A DNA stretch of 54,322 bases, from assembly GCA_964444795.1 (NCBI GenBank), contig CAYUIQ010000022.1, positions 1-54,322 of the forward strand, written 5' to 3'. Positions 42,783-51,696 of this stretch are shown here, piece after piece; positions within the stretch are counted from its first letter, which is position 1, and each line of letters starts with the position of its first letter. The notes below the pieces were generated by a model, which was not told the origin of the DNA, did no database searches, and was given only the letters and a program-made list of their open reading frames with translations. The position numbers were made by a program, and so were the translations under genes. The stretch is from JABMRP01 sp964444795. GTDB lineage: Bacteria > Planctomycetota > Planctomycetia > Pirellulales > Thermoguttaceae.

Positions 42783-43457
42783 CCTACTGGGGGGAATCGC
42801 TCATCGGAGTCACGCACACGCCGGGGCTGCCGAGCCGCAACCGATTCGCTTCCTTTGCCCGAAGACCCCTCTGGCAAAGTAGAATCACCCTCTCTTGCCG
42901 AATCAGCCCACGCAGGACAGCGTTTCTGGCGGGGGTTGCGGAAAAGGGCACTCAGCACCCCATCGCCCCCATCCGTGATTCTGGCCCACGCGCAGCAAGG
43001 GTAGGAGAGATTGCTGGGCGGATTGTGGGAAGGGTTGGAGTCGACCGCTTCGGGACAAAATAGGCTGTTGCAGGAATTGGGGTGTTTCCCCGTTTTTTGA
43101 TAGCGTTGACTTTTGAGACGGCAATCTCGGACAGACTGCACACAAGTTACGTGACTGAAGGGGGTTACGTGGATTCGTCCGAGGTAAGGAACCTTTTTCG
43201 ACACGGCCGCTGGCCCGCGTCCTTTTCCATCCTTCCCTTGGCTTGGGGCAGCCTACTCGCCGGGCAGCGGCGGTTTGATATACTGACCGGCGTATCCCCT
43301 TCCATCTCTTGAGGGCACGACCATGAACGATTCCCGTCAGGCTTCAACTGACGAGAAGATTACCCGGAGGTTTCCAGGGGCCGTGACGGTCTTCGGCATA
43401 TGGCGTATCTGTGGCAACGTGACCATACCAGCAACTCTCTGTCGAAAGGGAAATGCC
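42783..43457. other. Gene-poor region
   Basis: No gene is supported. A T-rich stretch near 43075-43110 and short open frames on both strands lack motifs. It may hold remnants of mobile DNA next to the integrase fragment. Confidence 0.4.
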
Positions 43458-45131
43458 ATGACACTGCAAGGGACGTGGATGTTGCCGATTTTCTTGCTGC
43501 TGTTGGCCGTATCTCCTGCATTGGCGCGCAGTTGGACCGACGACACAGAATCGCAAGAGGTGTCAGGAGCCGTTTCTGAGACCCCGACCGACGCGGCACC
43601 ACCCGGCGCGGAAGCCTCACCCGGCCAGAAGGAAGCCCTCGCGGCGGCCACAAAAGCACTCCGGGATCCCGATGAACATGTGCGGGAAGAGGCTGCCCAG
43701 TCCTTGGGAAGAATGGGTTCCGCAGCCGTCCCGGTGCTGATGATAGTGCTCCACGATAGGCACAGGCAGGTCCGGTGGGCCGCTATTGACGCTCTGGAGA
43801 ACATAGGCCCGGAAGCCAAGGAAGCCGTACCGGTGCTGATAGAAGCAATCCTGGATAGAGGCGCAGGCAACATCACCAGCAGTGACGAGTCGCGAGCTGC
43901 CAAGGCCCTGGGGAACATCGGCCCGGCAGCCAAGGAAGCCGCCCCGGCGCTGATAAAGGCACTCATGGACGAGCCGACAGCCACTGGGCGACCCAGCCAA
44001 CGCTACGACAGAATCAGGACAATCGCTTTCAAGGCCCTGGTGCAGATCGGCCCGGAAGCCGTCCCGGCGATGGCAAAAGCACTTCAGAATGACGAATTTA
44101 CCTTTCGCCGGATGCAGGTTGCCTCGGTCCTGGGAAACATAGGGCGAGAAGCCGTCCCCGCGCTGACCGCAGCGATCCGGGACAAAGACAGGTCGGTCCG
44201 GTGGAGCGCTATCGACGCCCTGGGGAACCTAGGCCCGCCGTCCAAGGAGGCCGTCCCGGCACTGATAGAAGCACTGCAGGATGCGGACGTGGTGCTCCGG
44301 TGGAAAGCTGCCGAGGCCCTGGGGAGCATAGGCCCGGAGGCCAAGGGGGCCGTCCCGACGCTGACAAAGGCACTCCAGGATGAGAGCTGCATTGTCCGGA
44401 TGCAGGTTGCCTTGGCCCTGGGGCGGATGGGCCCGAAAGCCAAGCAAGCCGTCCCCGCGCTGACAAAAGTGCTCCAGGATCAGGAGACGGTTGTCCGACG
44501 GTTTGCTGCCGAGGCCTTAAAGCAAATCGAAGGGAAGTTAAGCAAATCCGACGGCGACGATCTTGAGTCATCAGGAAACAGTCACGAGCCGGACATGGAC
44601 AGCAAAGACGCAGCAGCCAACGAGGCCGTCTTGACGCATATAAAAGAACTCCAGCATGAGTCGGTGAGTGTCCGGAGAGACGCCGTCATTGCCCTGGGGA
44701 CGATCGTCCGGAAGGACAAGGGCCTGATCGTCAAGAAAGCCATGCCGGCGCTGACAGAAGCGCTCCAGGATGAGGATATGCATCTCCGAGATCGTGTTCT
44801 CATGGTCCTGGTGTCACTGGGCCCGGAAGCCATGCCGGCGCTGATAGAAGCACTTCACAATGAGAGCGCGCGTGTCCGGATTAGCGCTGTCGTGGCCCTG
44901 GACAGGATGGGCCCGAGCGCCAAGGAAGCCATCCCGGCGCTGACAAAACTGCTGCTGGATCCGGACGGACCCCAGTCGCCCGAGACCCTGGGGAAGATGG
45001 GCCCGGAAGCCAAGGAAGCCATCCCGGCGCTGCGGAAGTTGCTCCGGCAAGAGGATAGGCCTAGGGCTGTCTCAGAAACGCTCATCAACCGGGCCCTGTG
45101 GAGCATAGACGTGTACGAACCGAAACCGTGA
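43458..45131 (+). CDS. Secreted HEAT-repeat protein
   Basis: A 557-residue protein. ATG at 43458 follows GAAAGGG and gives a clean signal peptide (MLPIFLLLLAVSPALA); the longer frame from 43323 adds an unconvincing extension. The rest is about thirteen HEAT/PBS-lyase-like repeats of 35-45 residues, each with an A-V-P-A-L-x-x-A-L-x-D pattern and a G-P-x-A-K-E linker (for example AKEAVPVLIEAILD, AKGAVPTLTKALQDE). A charged linker near residues 390-420 splits them into two blocks. Such solenoids are protein-protein scaffolds. No partner is evident from the neighbours. Confidence 0.88.
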   Translation: MTLQGTWMLPIFLLLLAVSPALARSWTDDTESQEVSGAVSETPTDAAPPGAEASPGQKEALAAATKALRDPDEHVREEAAQSLGRMGSAAVPVLMIVLHDRHRQVRWAAIDALENIGPEAKEAVPVLIEAILDRGAGNITSSDESRAAKALGNIGPAAKEAAPALIKALMDEPTATGRPSQRYDRIRTIAFKALVQIGPEAVPAMAKALQNDEFTFRRMQVASVLGNIGREAVPALTAAIRDKDRSVRWSAIDALGNLGPPSKEAVPALIEALQDADVVLRWKAAEALGSIGPEAKGAVPTLTKALQDESCIVRMQVALALGRMGPKAKQAVPALTKVLQDQETVVRRFAAEALKQIEGKLSKSDGDDLESSGNSHEPDMDSKDAAANEAVLTHIKELQHESVSVRRDAVIALGTIVRKDKGLIVKKAMPALTEALQDEDMHLRDRVLMVLVSLGPEAMPALIEALHNESARVRISAVVALDRMGPSAKEAIPALTKLLLDPDGPQSPETLGKMGPEAKEAIPALRKLLRQEDRPRAVSETLINRALWSIDVYEPKP

Positions 45132-45850
45132 GCAAAGCGCAACGAAGCCGTACCGACGTGAGCATGCCAATACCTGTTCGTCGAAAGGAAGGCGCCGTGA
45201 AACCGCAAGGCGCGTCGGTCACATCGTCCGAGGTATCGAAACGATTGTGCTTAAAGCGAGTCGGTCGCCCCCCACGTCGCCCCCACCTCCGCACGATAAC
45301 CGGCGTGAGACCGCTCCCAATCAACGGATAGTCCCAAATATCCGTGGCGCGTGAGACACGTCAAATAACCACCGATAAAGAAACCAACTTGCCCCCGTCA
45401 GCAGGTTGGCCCGGTCGGAGGCGATTTCAGCAATCCGGAACACGTTTTCCGGAGCGCCCAGATCGTGCCGAGAAACGGTCGCCGAGGGCAATTTGGAACG
45501 GGTAGACAATCACCCCCCCGTCAGGGCCGTGGTCGGGGTGCCCGATCTACCCAACGTTTGCTTGAACAACGCGATTAGAGATGTTCCGCCACACGTCGTC
45601 CGTCAGCGTCTGGACGGCCTGAATGCGGATGATCGACACATGTGTGCCGTCGCTTGGCTATGACTTCCTTCTTGAAAGCGAGAACCAAACCTGGACAATC
45701 TGGCTCCCTTTGGCCAACCTCGCTCTCTCCTATTTCGCGACTTAGCTTTGGGGAGTTCCTCGGAGATCCCGATTGGAACTTACCGCCACCCGGGTGACAA
45801 ATAGAGCCGGATGGAGTACAAAAGGAGGCAGTCTACCCGGGAGCTGTCCG
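45132..45850. other. Gene-poor region holding dispersed repeat copy A
   Basis: Apart from repeat copy A (45434-45545), there is no recognisable gene or RNA. Confidence 0.45.
45434..45545 (+). repeat. Dispersed repeat, copy A
   Basis: Shares with copies B, C and D the blocks ACACGTTTTCCGGAGCGCCC, GAGAAACGGTCGCCGAGGGC, GGAACGGGTAGAC and CAGGGCCGTGGTCG. It is the most divergent copy at its right-hand hairpin. Confidence 0.8.
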
Positions 45851-47407
45851 GTGCATGCATCGAGCACAAATTGGAGCTGGCCGTTTCGACCCGACCTCGG
45901 TGCGGACCTGACCCCGTTGCGGCGGGCGTTGGATAGGCACAGGTATACCGAAGCGGCGGTTGCCGAGACGGTTAGTATCGGCGATGGTGGTGGTTTTGCG
46001 GATCTGCCCGTGGCGCTTCGACGGACGCAGGAATCCACACCTTACAACACGCTGGTACGGTTGTTCGTGCTGGCTCGTCCTGTGCAGGAGTCGTCGGCGC
46101 GCGTCGCCTTGGCGCCGGCCGACCCGGAATTGCTGGCAAGAGTGGGGCTGCTTCGGAGGGAGGGGGACGCTGTTCGTGCTGTCGCCGCGTTGACACCCGT
46201 CGAAGATTTTCTTTTGGCGAGCGACTTCTGTCCCGACTATTCTGGGCAAACGATGTCGCCGGACTACGTACTTGGCCCGGGCCCTGCGACCCGGACGGTC
46301 CTTTGGATGACGGTCCGGCGCCGCGTGGAGCGAGCTTTGGACCTTGGCACGGGTTTTGGTGTCCAGGCCCTGGTGACGGCGCGACACGCACGGCAGACAG
46401 TGGGCACCGACGTCAACACTCGGGCTTTGAACTTCACTGCGCTGAACGCGCGGCTCAACGACGTATCCAACTTGGAGTTGCGCCTCGGGAGTCTCTACGA
46501 GCCCGTCGCAGACAATCGTTTCGATCTGATCGTGGCTAATCCACCGTACGTTATTTCTCCTGAGTCGGAGTATGAGTACCGGGACAGCGGCTTGGCGGGT
46601 GACCGGATTAGCGAACAGGTGATTCGCGGGGCGCCCGTCCGCCTCCGCGAGGGCGGGTATTGCACGGTGTTGTTCAATTGGCATCATCGATACGACGACG
46701 ACTGGGCCGAGCGGCCAACCGAGTGGCTCCGGTCCAGCGGCTGCGACTGCTGGCTGATTCGCTCGGACGATGAGATGGACCCCGCCGCTTACGCCTCCAA
46801 TTGGCTGCGTGAAACGGTGCGTGGACCTGCGGAAACACGCGACCGGCTGCTGGACCAGTGGCTGGCTTACTACGAACGGCTGGGAATCGGCCGGATCAGC
46901 GCGGGCGTGGTGATTCTCCATCGCCGTACGGGTCGACCCAATTGGATTCGAGCGGAACAGGCCCCACCGGGCGCTCCCGAGTCGTCTTGCAGCGATCAGA
47001 TCCAGAGGATCTTCGCGGCTCAGGACCTGATCGAGCACCTGGACGACGAGCGCCGCTTGCTGGAGATGGTCTTCTCGATCACGGAGGACCATCAACTCGA
47101 ACAAGTCCTTTGCGCCGAGAACGGGCACTGGGTCGCTGAGGCAACACAACTCAAGCAGACGAGGGGATTTCAGTTTGTCGGTAACGTTGACCGTCTGGTC
47201 ACGACGCTCCTTGCCAGCTGCGATGGTCAGCGTCCGCTCCGAGCGGTTCTAGAAGATCTGGCTAACGTCCTGGGTACGGAGGTGGACCATGTGGTCCCGG
47301 CCGGCATCGGTGTCGTGCGGAAGCTTCTGGCGTCCGGCTTCCTGACGGTTCGGGAAGTGCCGGCCGGCACCGGCGCCGGCACTTCGGTGGAGTCTTCCGT
47401 GCGATAG
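45851..47407 (+). CDS. HemK/PrmC-like SAM methyltransferase with C-terminal extension
   Basis: About 518 residues from GTG at 45851, which has GGGAG nine bases upstream; a longer frame from TTG 45773 adds unlikely sequence. A small N-terminal domain (1-155) precedes a class I methyltransferase fold: motif I ALDLGTGFGVQALVTARHA (near 164), TVGTDVNTRALNFTALNARL, and motif IV IVANPPYV (near 230). NPPY enzymes methylate amide or amine groups (glutamine in release factors for PrmC, or DNA adenine). The C-terminal 200 residues form a winged-helix-like extension. It precedes an Hcp gene by 56 bases. The substrate is unknown. Confidence 0.85.
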   Translation: MHASSTNWSWPFRPDLGADLTPLRRALDRHRYTEAAVAETVSIGDGGGFADLPVALRRTQESTPYNTLVRLFVLARPVQESSARVALAPADPELLARVGLLRREGDAVRAVAALTPVEDFLLASDFCPDYSGQTMSPDYVLGPGPATRTVLWMTVRRRVERALDLGTGFGVQALVTARHARQTVGTDVNTRALNFTALNARLNDVSNLELRLGSLYEPVADNRFDLIVANPPYVISPESEYEYRDSGLAGDRISEQVIRGAPVRLREGGYCTVLFNWHHRYDDDWAERPTEWLRSSGCDCWLIRSDDEMDPAAYASNWLRETVRGPAETRDRLLDQWLAYYERLGIGRISAGVVILHRRTGRPNWIRAEQAPPGAPESSCSDQIQRIFAAQDLIEHLDDERRLLEMVFSITEDHQLEQVLCAENGHWVAEATQLKQTRGFQFVGNVDRLVTTLLASCDGQRPLRAVLEDLANVLGTEVDHVVPAGIGVVRKLLASGFLTVREVPAGTGAGTSVESSVR

Positions 47408-47463
47408 GATTTTGCGGTAGAGAGTATTTCAACGTCTTAACCTATTTGTGAAAGGAGGGTGTC

Positions 47464-47961
47464 ATGGCGTTTGATTGTTTTCTGAAGATCGACGGGCTTG
47501 ACGGCGAGAGCACCGACGACAAGCACAAGCAGTGGATCGAAATCCTTTCCTACAGCCACGGCGTGAGCCAGCCCGCCAGCGGATCGTCCAGCAGCGGCGG
47601 TGGCCGGAGTGCCGAACGCTGCGATCACCAGGATTTCTCCATCGTCAAGACCTTGGACAAAGCGAGCGCGAAGCTGAACTTGTTCTGCTGCAACGGCAAG
47701 CACGTTGCGAACGTCAAGGTGGAGCTTTGCCGTGCGTCGGAGAACAAGGAGAAGTACATGGAGTACCTGATGACCGATGTGATTGTTGCGAGTGTTCGGC
47801 CCGGGGGCAGCGCCCAAGGCGGCGAGTCCCTGCCGTTGGAGGAGGTGTCCTTCAATTATGGCAAGATCACTTGGAACTACATCGTGACGGACCACAAGAC
47901 CGGAAAACCGGGGGGGAATGTCCAAGCCCACTGGGATCTGGTGGCAAACAAAGGCGGCTAA
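47464..47961 (+). CDS. hcp: Hcp-family protein (type VI secretion tube protein)
   Basis: A 165-residue Hcp. GAAAGGAGGG lies before the ATG. The fold signatures are AFDCFLKIDGLDGES, IEILSYSHGVSQPA, HQDFSIVKTLDKASAKL, and PLEEVSFNYGKITWNYIV, the standard Hcp length. Hcp hexamers stack into the inner tube of type VI secretion systems and related contractile machines, and can carry effectors. No other T6SS gene is in the window, so this is an orphan copy. It may also be an Hcp-like secreted protein with another role, as is frequent in planctomycetes. Confidence 0.88.
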   Translation: MAFDCFLKIDGLDGESTDDKHKQWIEILSYSHGVSQPASGSSSSGGGRSAERCDHQDFSIVKTLDKASAKLNLFCCNGKHVANVKVELCRASENKEKYMEYLMTDVIVASVRPGGSAQGGESLPLEEVSFNYGKITWNYIVTDHKTGKPGGNVQAHWDLVANKGG

Positions 47962-48141
47962 CGCACTTGCTGACCACGTTTCAGTTGTGGACGTCGCAAA
48001 CGAGGCCCGTTGCGCCACCGGCAACGGTACGCCATAGGTTCGTGGCTGCGCGTACGGCGGCACGGTCACGGTGAAGTGCGCGGCAACCTTGTCGGTCTCC
48101 GCCGCCAACTCGCCTTCTTGGCCGGGGACGGCAATCTTCAT
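47962..48141 (-). pseudogene. N-terminal fragment resembling NifX/NifB-type cofactor-binding proteins
   Basis: ATG at 48141 starts MKIAVPGQEGELAAETDKVA and continues AHFTVTVPPY, like the dinitrogenase iron-molybdenum cofactor-binding family. After about 60 residues it runs antisense into the intact Hcp gene, so only a fragment remains. A second open frame ends in ATGA overlap just upstream. The assignment is tentative. Confidence 0.4.
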
Positions 48142-48267
48142 GCCTTCTCGACGACAAAGAGCCCCAATCCGACGGCGGTTGACGGCCGCGGACGGTTTCC
48201 TTCAAATGGTGGTGTCCCGAGTATCGGGACGTTTTCCGCAGGATGTCTCTCAGTGAGCGCGTTGGCC

Positions 48268-49035
48268 ATGACAACTCCGCACGATGAGCGGTGGGCGGAT
48301 TGCGAGATCGTGCTTGATATTCTGGAAGAAGAGCTGCGCGGGCGCGTGCGTGTGCCGAAGGGAGCCGTACATCTGGCGGATCTGCTGCCAGTTCTGTATT
48401 CGTTGGCCGACGCTCTGGTGGGCCTCACGGCGAGGATGCTCGCGGCGAGGGGGAAGGCGATATCATGTCAAGCGGGCTGCGCCGCCTGCTGCCGGTTGCC
48501 GGTGCCTGTTGCTCCGTCGGAGGCAGTCCATCTGGCCAGGTGCGTCGATGCTATGCCATCGAAGAAGCAGCAAACCGTCCGAGAGCGATTCGCGCGTGCC
48601 CTGGAACGCCTCAGCCGAGGTGGCATCCTGGATAGAATGGCTGAGCGGATGAAAGCTGGGCATCTCCAAGTCGGTGACGAGTTGGCGACGGCTTACCTGG
48701 CGGAAGAGATCGCCTGTCCATTTCTGGAGGAGGGACAGTGTGCGATCTACACGGATCGGCCCGCCGTGTGCCGGGAGCACATGGTCGCCTCGTTGCCATC
48801 GCATTGCAGCGAGTCGGGACAAGAGATCGAGCGGGTTTTGATGCCGGCCCGGGTTTCCTCCGTCCTGTTCCGCCTAAAGGGGCGGGGCATCCTCGCCACA
48901 CCGCAAGCGATTCCCCTGGTCGACGTTCTCGCCTGGGCAGAACGGCACCCCAGCGATCTGGACCAAAGTCTTCCTGGTCCGCAATTGCTGTCCACTTTCC
49001 TCAGCGAGTTCTCGCGAAGCCAATTGAGAAGCTGA
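48268..49035 (+). CDS. YkgJ-type cysteine-cluster protein
   Basis: A 255-residue cytoplasmic protein. The cluster CQAGCAACCRLPV and the later CPFLEEGQCAIYTDRPAVCR-EH motif define the YkgJ/UPF0153 (zinc- or iron-chelating) family. The N-terminal 65 residues are helical. The start at 48268 (MTTPHDERWADCEIV) was chosen over an upstream GTG with no ribosome-binding site. Family members are thought to bind Fe-S or zinc; their biochemical role is unknown. Confidence 0.85.
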   Translation: MTTPHDERWADCEIVLDILEEELRGRVRVPKGAVHLADLLPVLYSLADALVGLTARMLAARGKAISCQAGCAACCRLPVPVAPSEAVHLARCVDAMPSKKQQTVRERFARALERLSRGGILDRMAERMKAGHLQVGDELATAYLAEEIACPFLEEGQCAIYTDRPAVCREHMVASLPSHCSESGQEIERVLMPARVSSVLFRLKGRGILATPQAIPLVDVLAWAERHPSDLDQSLPGPQLLSTFLSEFSRSQLRS

Positions 49036-49394
49036 CCCGTTCGTGGGTTCGTATTTGGAAGCGGGCCGGCGGCTGCTGAGTCGGTCGCCAGCCGGATGAA
49101 CGAAGGTTACCGCGGCGAGGCTTGCCGCTGCCTCCCCCGTTCAATGGCGATAGCGCCCGAGAAAACGACCCCAAACGAGACACGTTTATCGGTGCATCGG
49201 ATCCGTCGCGAGAAACGGTCACTGCGGGCAATCTGGAACGGGTAGACGACCACCCCCCACCAGGCCCGTGATCGAGGCGCCCGAGGTTCCCAACGTTTTT
49301 GACACCGTAGCGAACATCACTACAATGGGGGCCTGCCGATAATGAGGCATGACGTCGTCGTAACGCTGCAACCGAGGCCAGAGGTTGACCACAA
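49036..49394. other. Intergenic region holding dispersed repeat copy B
   Basis: Apart from repeat copy B (49180-49281), nothing is recognised. Confidence 0.5.
49180..49281 (+). repeat. Dispersed repeat, copy B
   Basis: Contains CGCGAGAAACGGTCACTGCG, GGGCAATCTGGAACGGGTAG and the CGACCAC/GTGATCG hairpin, ending GAGGCGCCC. Same orientation as copies A, C and D. Confidence 0.85.
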
Positions 49395-51215
49395 ATGCAA
49401 CTCGCTTGCGTAGAATATCGCTCTTTGGCAGCCATGATGTTGCTGACCGCTGCCGCTTGGGTGAACCCCTGCCCAGAGGCAGTGAGGGCGGCAGCACCGA
49501 CAGGCAGGCCGAACGTGTTGATCGTGCTGACCGACGACCAGGGCTACGGCGATCTGTCGTGTCACGGCAACCCCGTACTGAAGACGCCGCATCTTGACCG
49601 GTTGCATATGCAGAGCATTCGCCTGACTGACTTCCACAGTGCGCCTGTCTGCACTCCGACGCGAGGGCAGCTGCTCACCGGACGCGACGCGATGCACAAC
49701 GGTGCGTGGTCGTGGGCCTATGGCCATGAAATGATTCGCCGCGACGTGCCAACCATGGCCGACATGTTCAAGGCCAACGGATATCGAACGGGGCATTTCG
49801 GCAAGTGGCACCTGGGCGACAACTATCCCTACCGGCCGCAAGAAAAGGGCTTGGATGAGTCCGTCACGTTCGGCGGGGCAGCCACCCATCAGACGCCCGA
49901 CTACTGGCAGAACGACAACTTCGACGACCACTATCGGCACCTCGACGGGACGTGGCAACAAGATAAGGGCTACTGCACCGACGTGTGGTTCGATCACGCC
50001 ATGGAGTTCATGCGGCGCTGCCGTGACAAGGACGTGCCGTTCTTCTGCTATCTTCCAACCAATGCCCCGCACGGGCCGTACTACGTCGCCAAGAAGTACT
50101 CCGATCGCTTCCGCGGCACGGAGAACTTGCCTGCGGAATTCTTCGGCATGATCGCCAACATCGACGAAAACATGGGCCGGGTCATGGCGTTTCTCGATGA
50201 AGCGGATCTGGCGAAGAACACGATCCTGATCTACATGACCGACAACGGTGGCACTGCGGGAGTGCGAGTGTACAATTCGGGGATGCGTGGGAGGAAGGGG
50301 CAGTATTACGAGGGCGGGCACCGTGTGCCGTGCTTCATTCGTTGGCCCCGGGGCGACCTTGGAGAACCTCGCGACATCGGTGCTTTGACCCAGATCCAGG
50401 ATCTGGCACCCACTTTGATCGACCTCTGCGGCCTTCGAGTTGAAAGAGAGAACCGCAACCGTTTTGACGGCACGAGCATCATCGGACTTCTTCGCGGCGA
50501 TGCCAAGTCGCTGCCGGATCGGATGCTCGTCGTGCAGTGGTCTCCGCTCGATTATCCGCAACGTGGCCAGGCGGCCGTGCTGTGGGACAAGTGGCGACTG
50601 GTCCACGACAAGGAACTCTACAACATCGCAACAGATCCCGGGCAGACGCGCGACGTCGCCGCCCAGAATCCCGAGATCGTTGTGGAAATGCGCAAGCACT
50701 ATACGAGGTGGTGGAAGTCCGTTGAACCGGTGGTCGGCGACTACGCCCGGATCGTGATCGGCTCCGACGCGGAGAACCCAAGCCGGCTGACCTGCTTCGA
50801 ATGGCGGAGAAGAACGACCAATGCGAACGTCACCCCGCAAGAGACCGTTTTTGCCGGCAGGAAGGTCAACGGTTCGTGGATGCTTGAGGTCGAGCGTCCG
50901 GGAACTTATCGATTCGAGTTGCGCCGCTATCCGAAGGAAGCGGCCACGCCGATGGTGGCAGGGTTTCCTGCGACCCAGCGCGAATTCAAGAAATTCCCCG
51001 CCTGCCGGGCGCTACCGGTGGCCAAGGCGCGACTGAAGATCGGTGACTATGATCGGACTATCGACGTCCGGCCAACCGATGAAGCGGCGGTTTTCGACGT
51101 AAACCTTCCCAGATGTTCCGTCGAGATGAAAACCTGGCTGCTGGACGCCAACGACAAGGAACTCTGTGGTGCGTATTACGTCGATGCCACCCGGCAACGT
51201 GCAGATTCCGATTAA
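49395..51215 (+). CDS. Secreted sulfatase
   Basis: A 606-residue sulfatase. A signal peptide (about residues 9-33) precedes NVLIVLTDDQGYGD (metal-binding Asp47/Asp48), the formylglycine signature CTPTR at Cys86 in SAPVCTPTRGQLLTGR, HFGKWHLGD, and IYMTDNGG. The catalytic Cys is converted to formylglycine by an FGE enzyme. The last about 110 residues form an extra beta-rich domain (TWLLDANDKELCGAYYVDAT). Planctomycetes carry many such enzymes to remove sulfate from marine polysaccharides. The SUMF1 protein at 18.5 kb is unlikely to be its activator. The substrate is undetermined. Confidence 0.93.
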   Translation: MQLACVEYRSLAAMMLLTAAAWVNPCPEAVRAAAPTGRPNVLIVLTDDQGYGDLSCHGNPVLKTPHLDRLHMQSIRLTDFHSAPVCTPTRGQLLTGRDAMHNGAWSWAYGHEMIRRDVPTMADMFKANGYRTGHFGKWHLGDNYPYRPQEKGLDESVTFGGAATHQTPDYWQNDNFDDHYRHLDGTWQQDKGYCTDVWFDHAMEFMRRCRDKDVPFFCYLPTNAPHGPYYVAKKYSDRFRGTENLPAEFFGMIANIDENMGRVMAFLDEADLAKNTILIYMTDNGGTAGVRVYNSGMRGRKGQYYEGGHRVPCFIRWPRGDLGEPRDIGALTQIQDLAPTLIDLCGLRVERENRNRFDGTSIIGLLRGDAKSLPDRMLVVQWSPLDYPQRGQAAVLWDKWRLVHDKELYNIATDPGQTRDVAAQNPEIVVEMRKHYTRWWKSVEPVVGDYARIVIGSDAENPSRLTCFEWRRRTTNANVTPQETVFAGRKVNGSWMLEVERPGTYRFELRRYPKEAATPMVAGFPATQREFKKFPACRALPVAKARLKIGDYDRTIDVRPTDEAAVFDVNLPRCSVEMKTWLLDANDKELCGAYYVDATRQRADSD

Positions 51216-51696
51216 ACGACCCTCTATCTCGGACACGTTTTTCGACGCACCCAAGAAGTGCCGAAAAACGGTCGCCGAGGGCAATTTGAAACGGGTAGAC
51301 GACCACCCCCCGCCAGGGCCGTGATCGAGGCGCCCAATCAAAGCAAGGTTTGATTGGAAGCCGCTGATTCTCTTCTGGTCGATCGGCTCTCAGTCCGGTG
51401 AGCCCCCGCACTCCATTGCGGCACCAAGAGTAGCAGGTCCAGTCGGGCAACGGCTGCGGGTTTCCACGGCAGCCATGCAACCCCGCCGGAATCCCCCTCA
51501 GCGGAGTGGAATTCAGCATTCCCCGAGCCGACGGGGCCACTCGACTGTAAAACGTGGGTAGACTGGGGAGGTATGATAGGGCCTCGTACGGACGGTCTGC
51601 GGATCGTCGCGAGATCCCTGATACGCCGTTCGAGTTCGTCCCCGGCGTACGCCGGGACTTGAACGGCCATGGACACCTTACGATGGGAGACGATCA
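51216..51696. other. Intergenic region holding dispersed repeat copy C
   Basis: Repeat copy C lies at 51231-51336. The rest has no recognised gene. Confidence 0.5.
51231..51336 (+). repeat. Dispersed repeat, copy C
   Basis: Starts GGACACGTTTTTCGACGCAC, continues GTGCCGAAAAACGGTCGCCG and AGGGCAATTTGAAACGGGTA, and keeps the CGACCAC/GTGATCG hairpin and GAGGCGCCC end. It directly follows the sulfatase stop. Confidence 0.88.
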
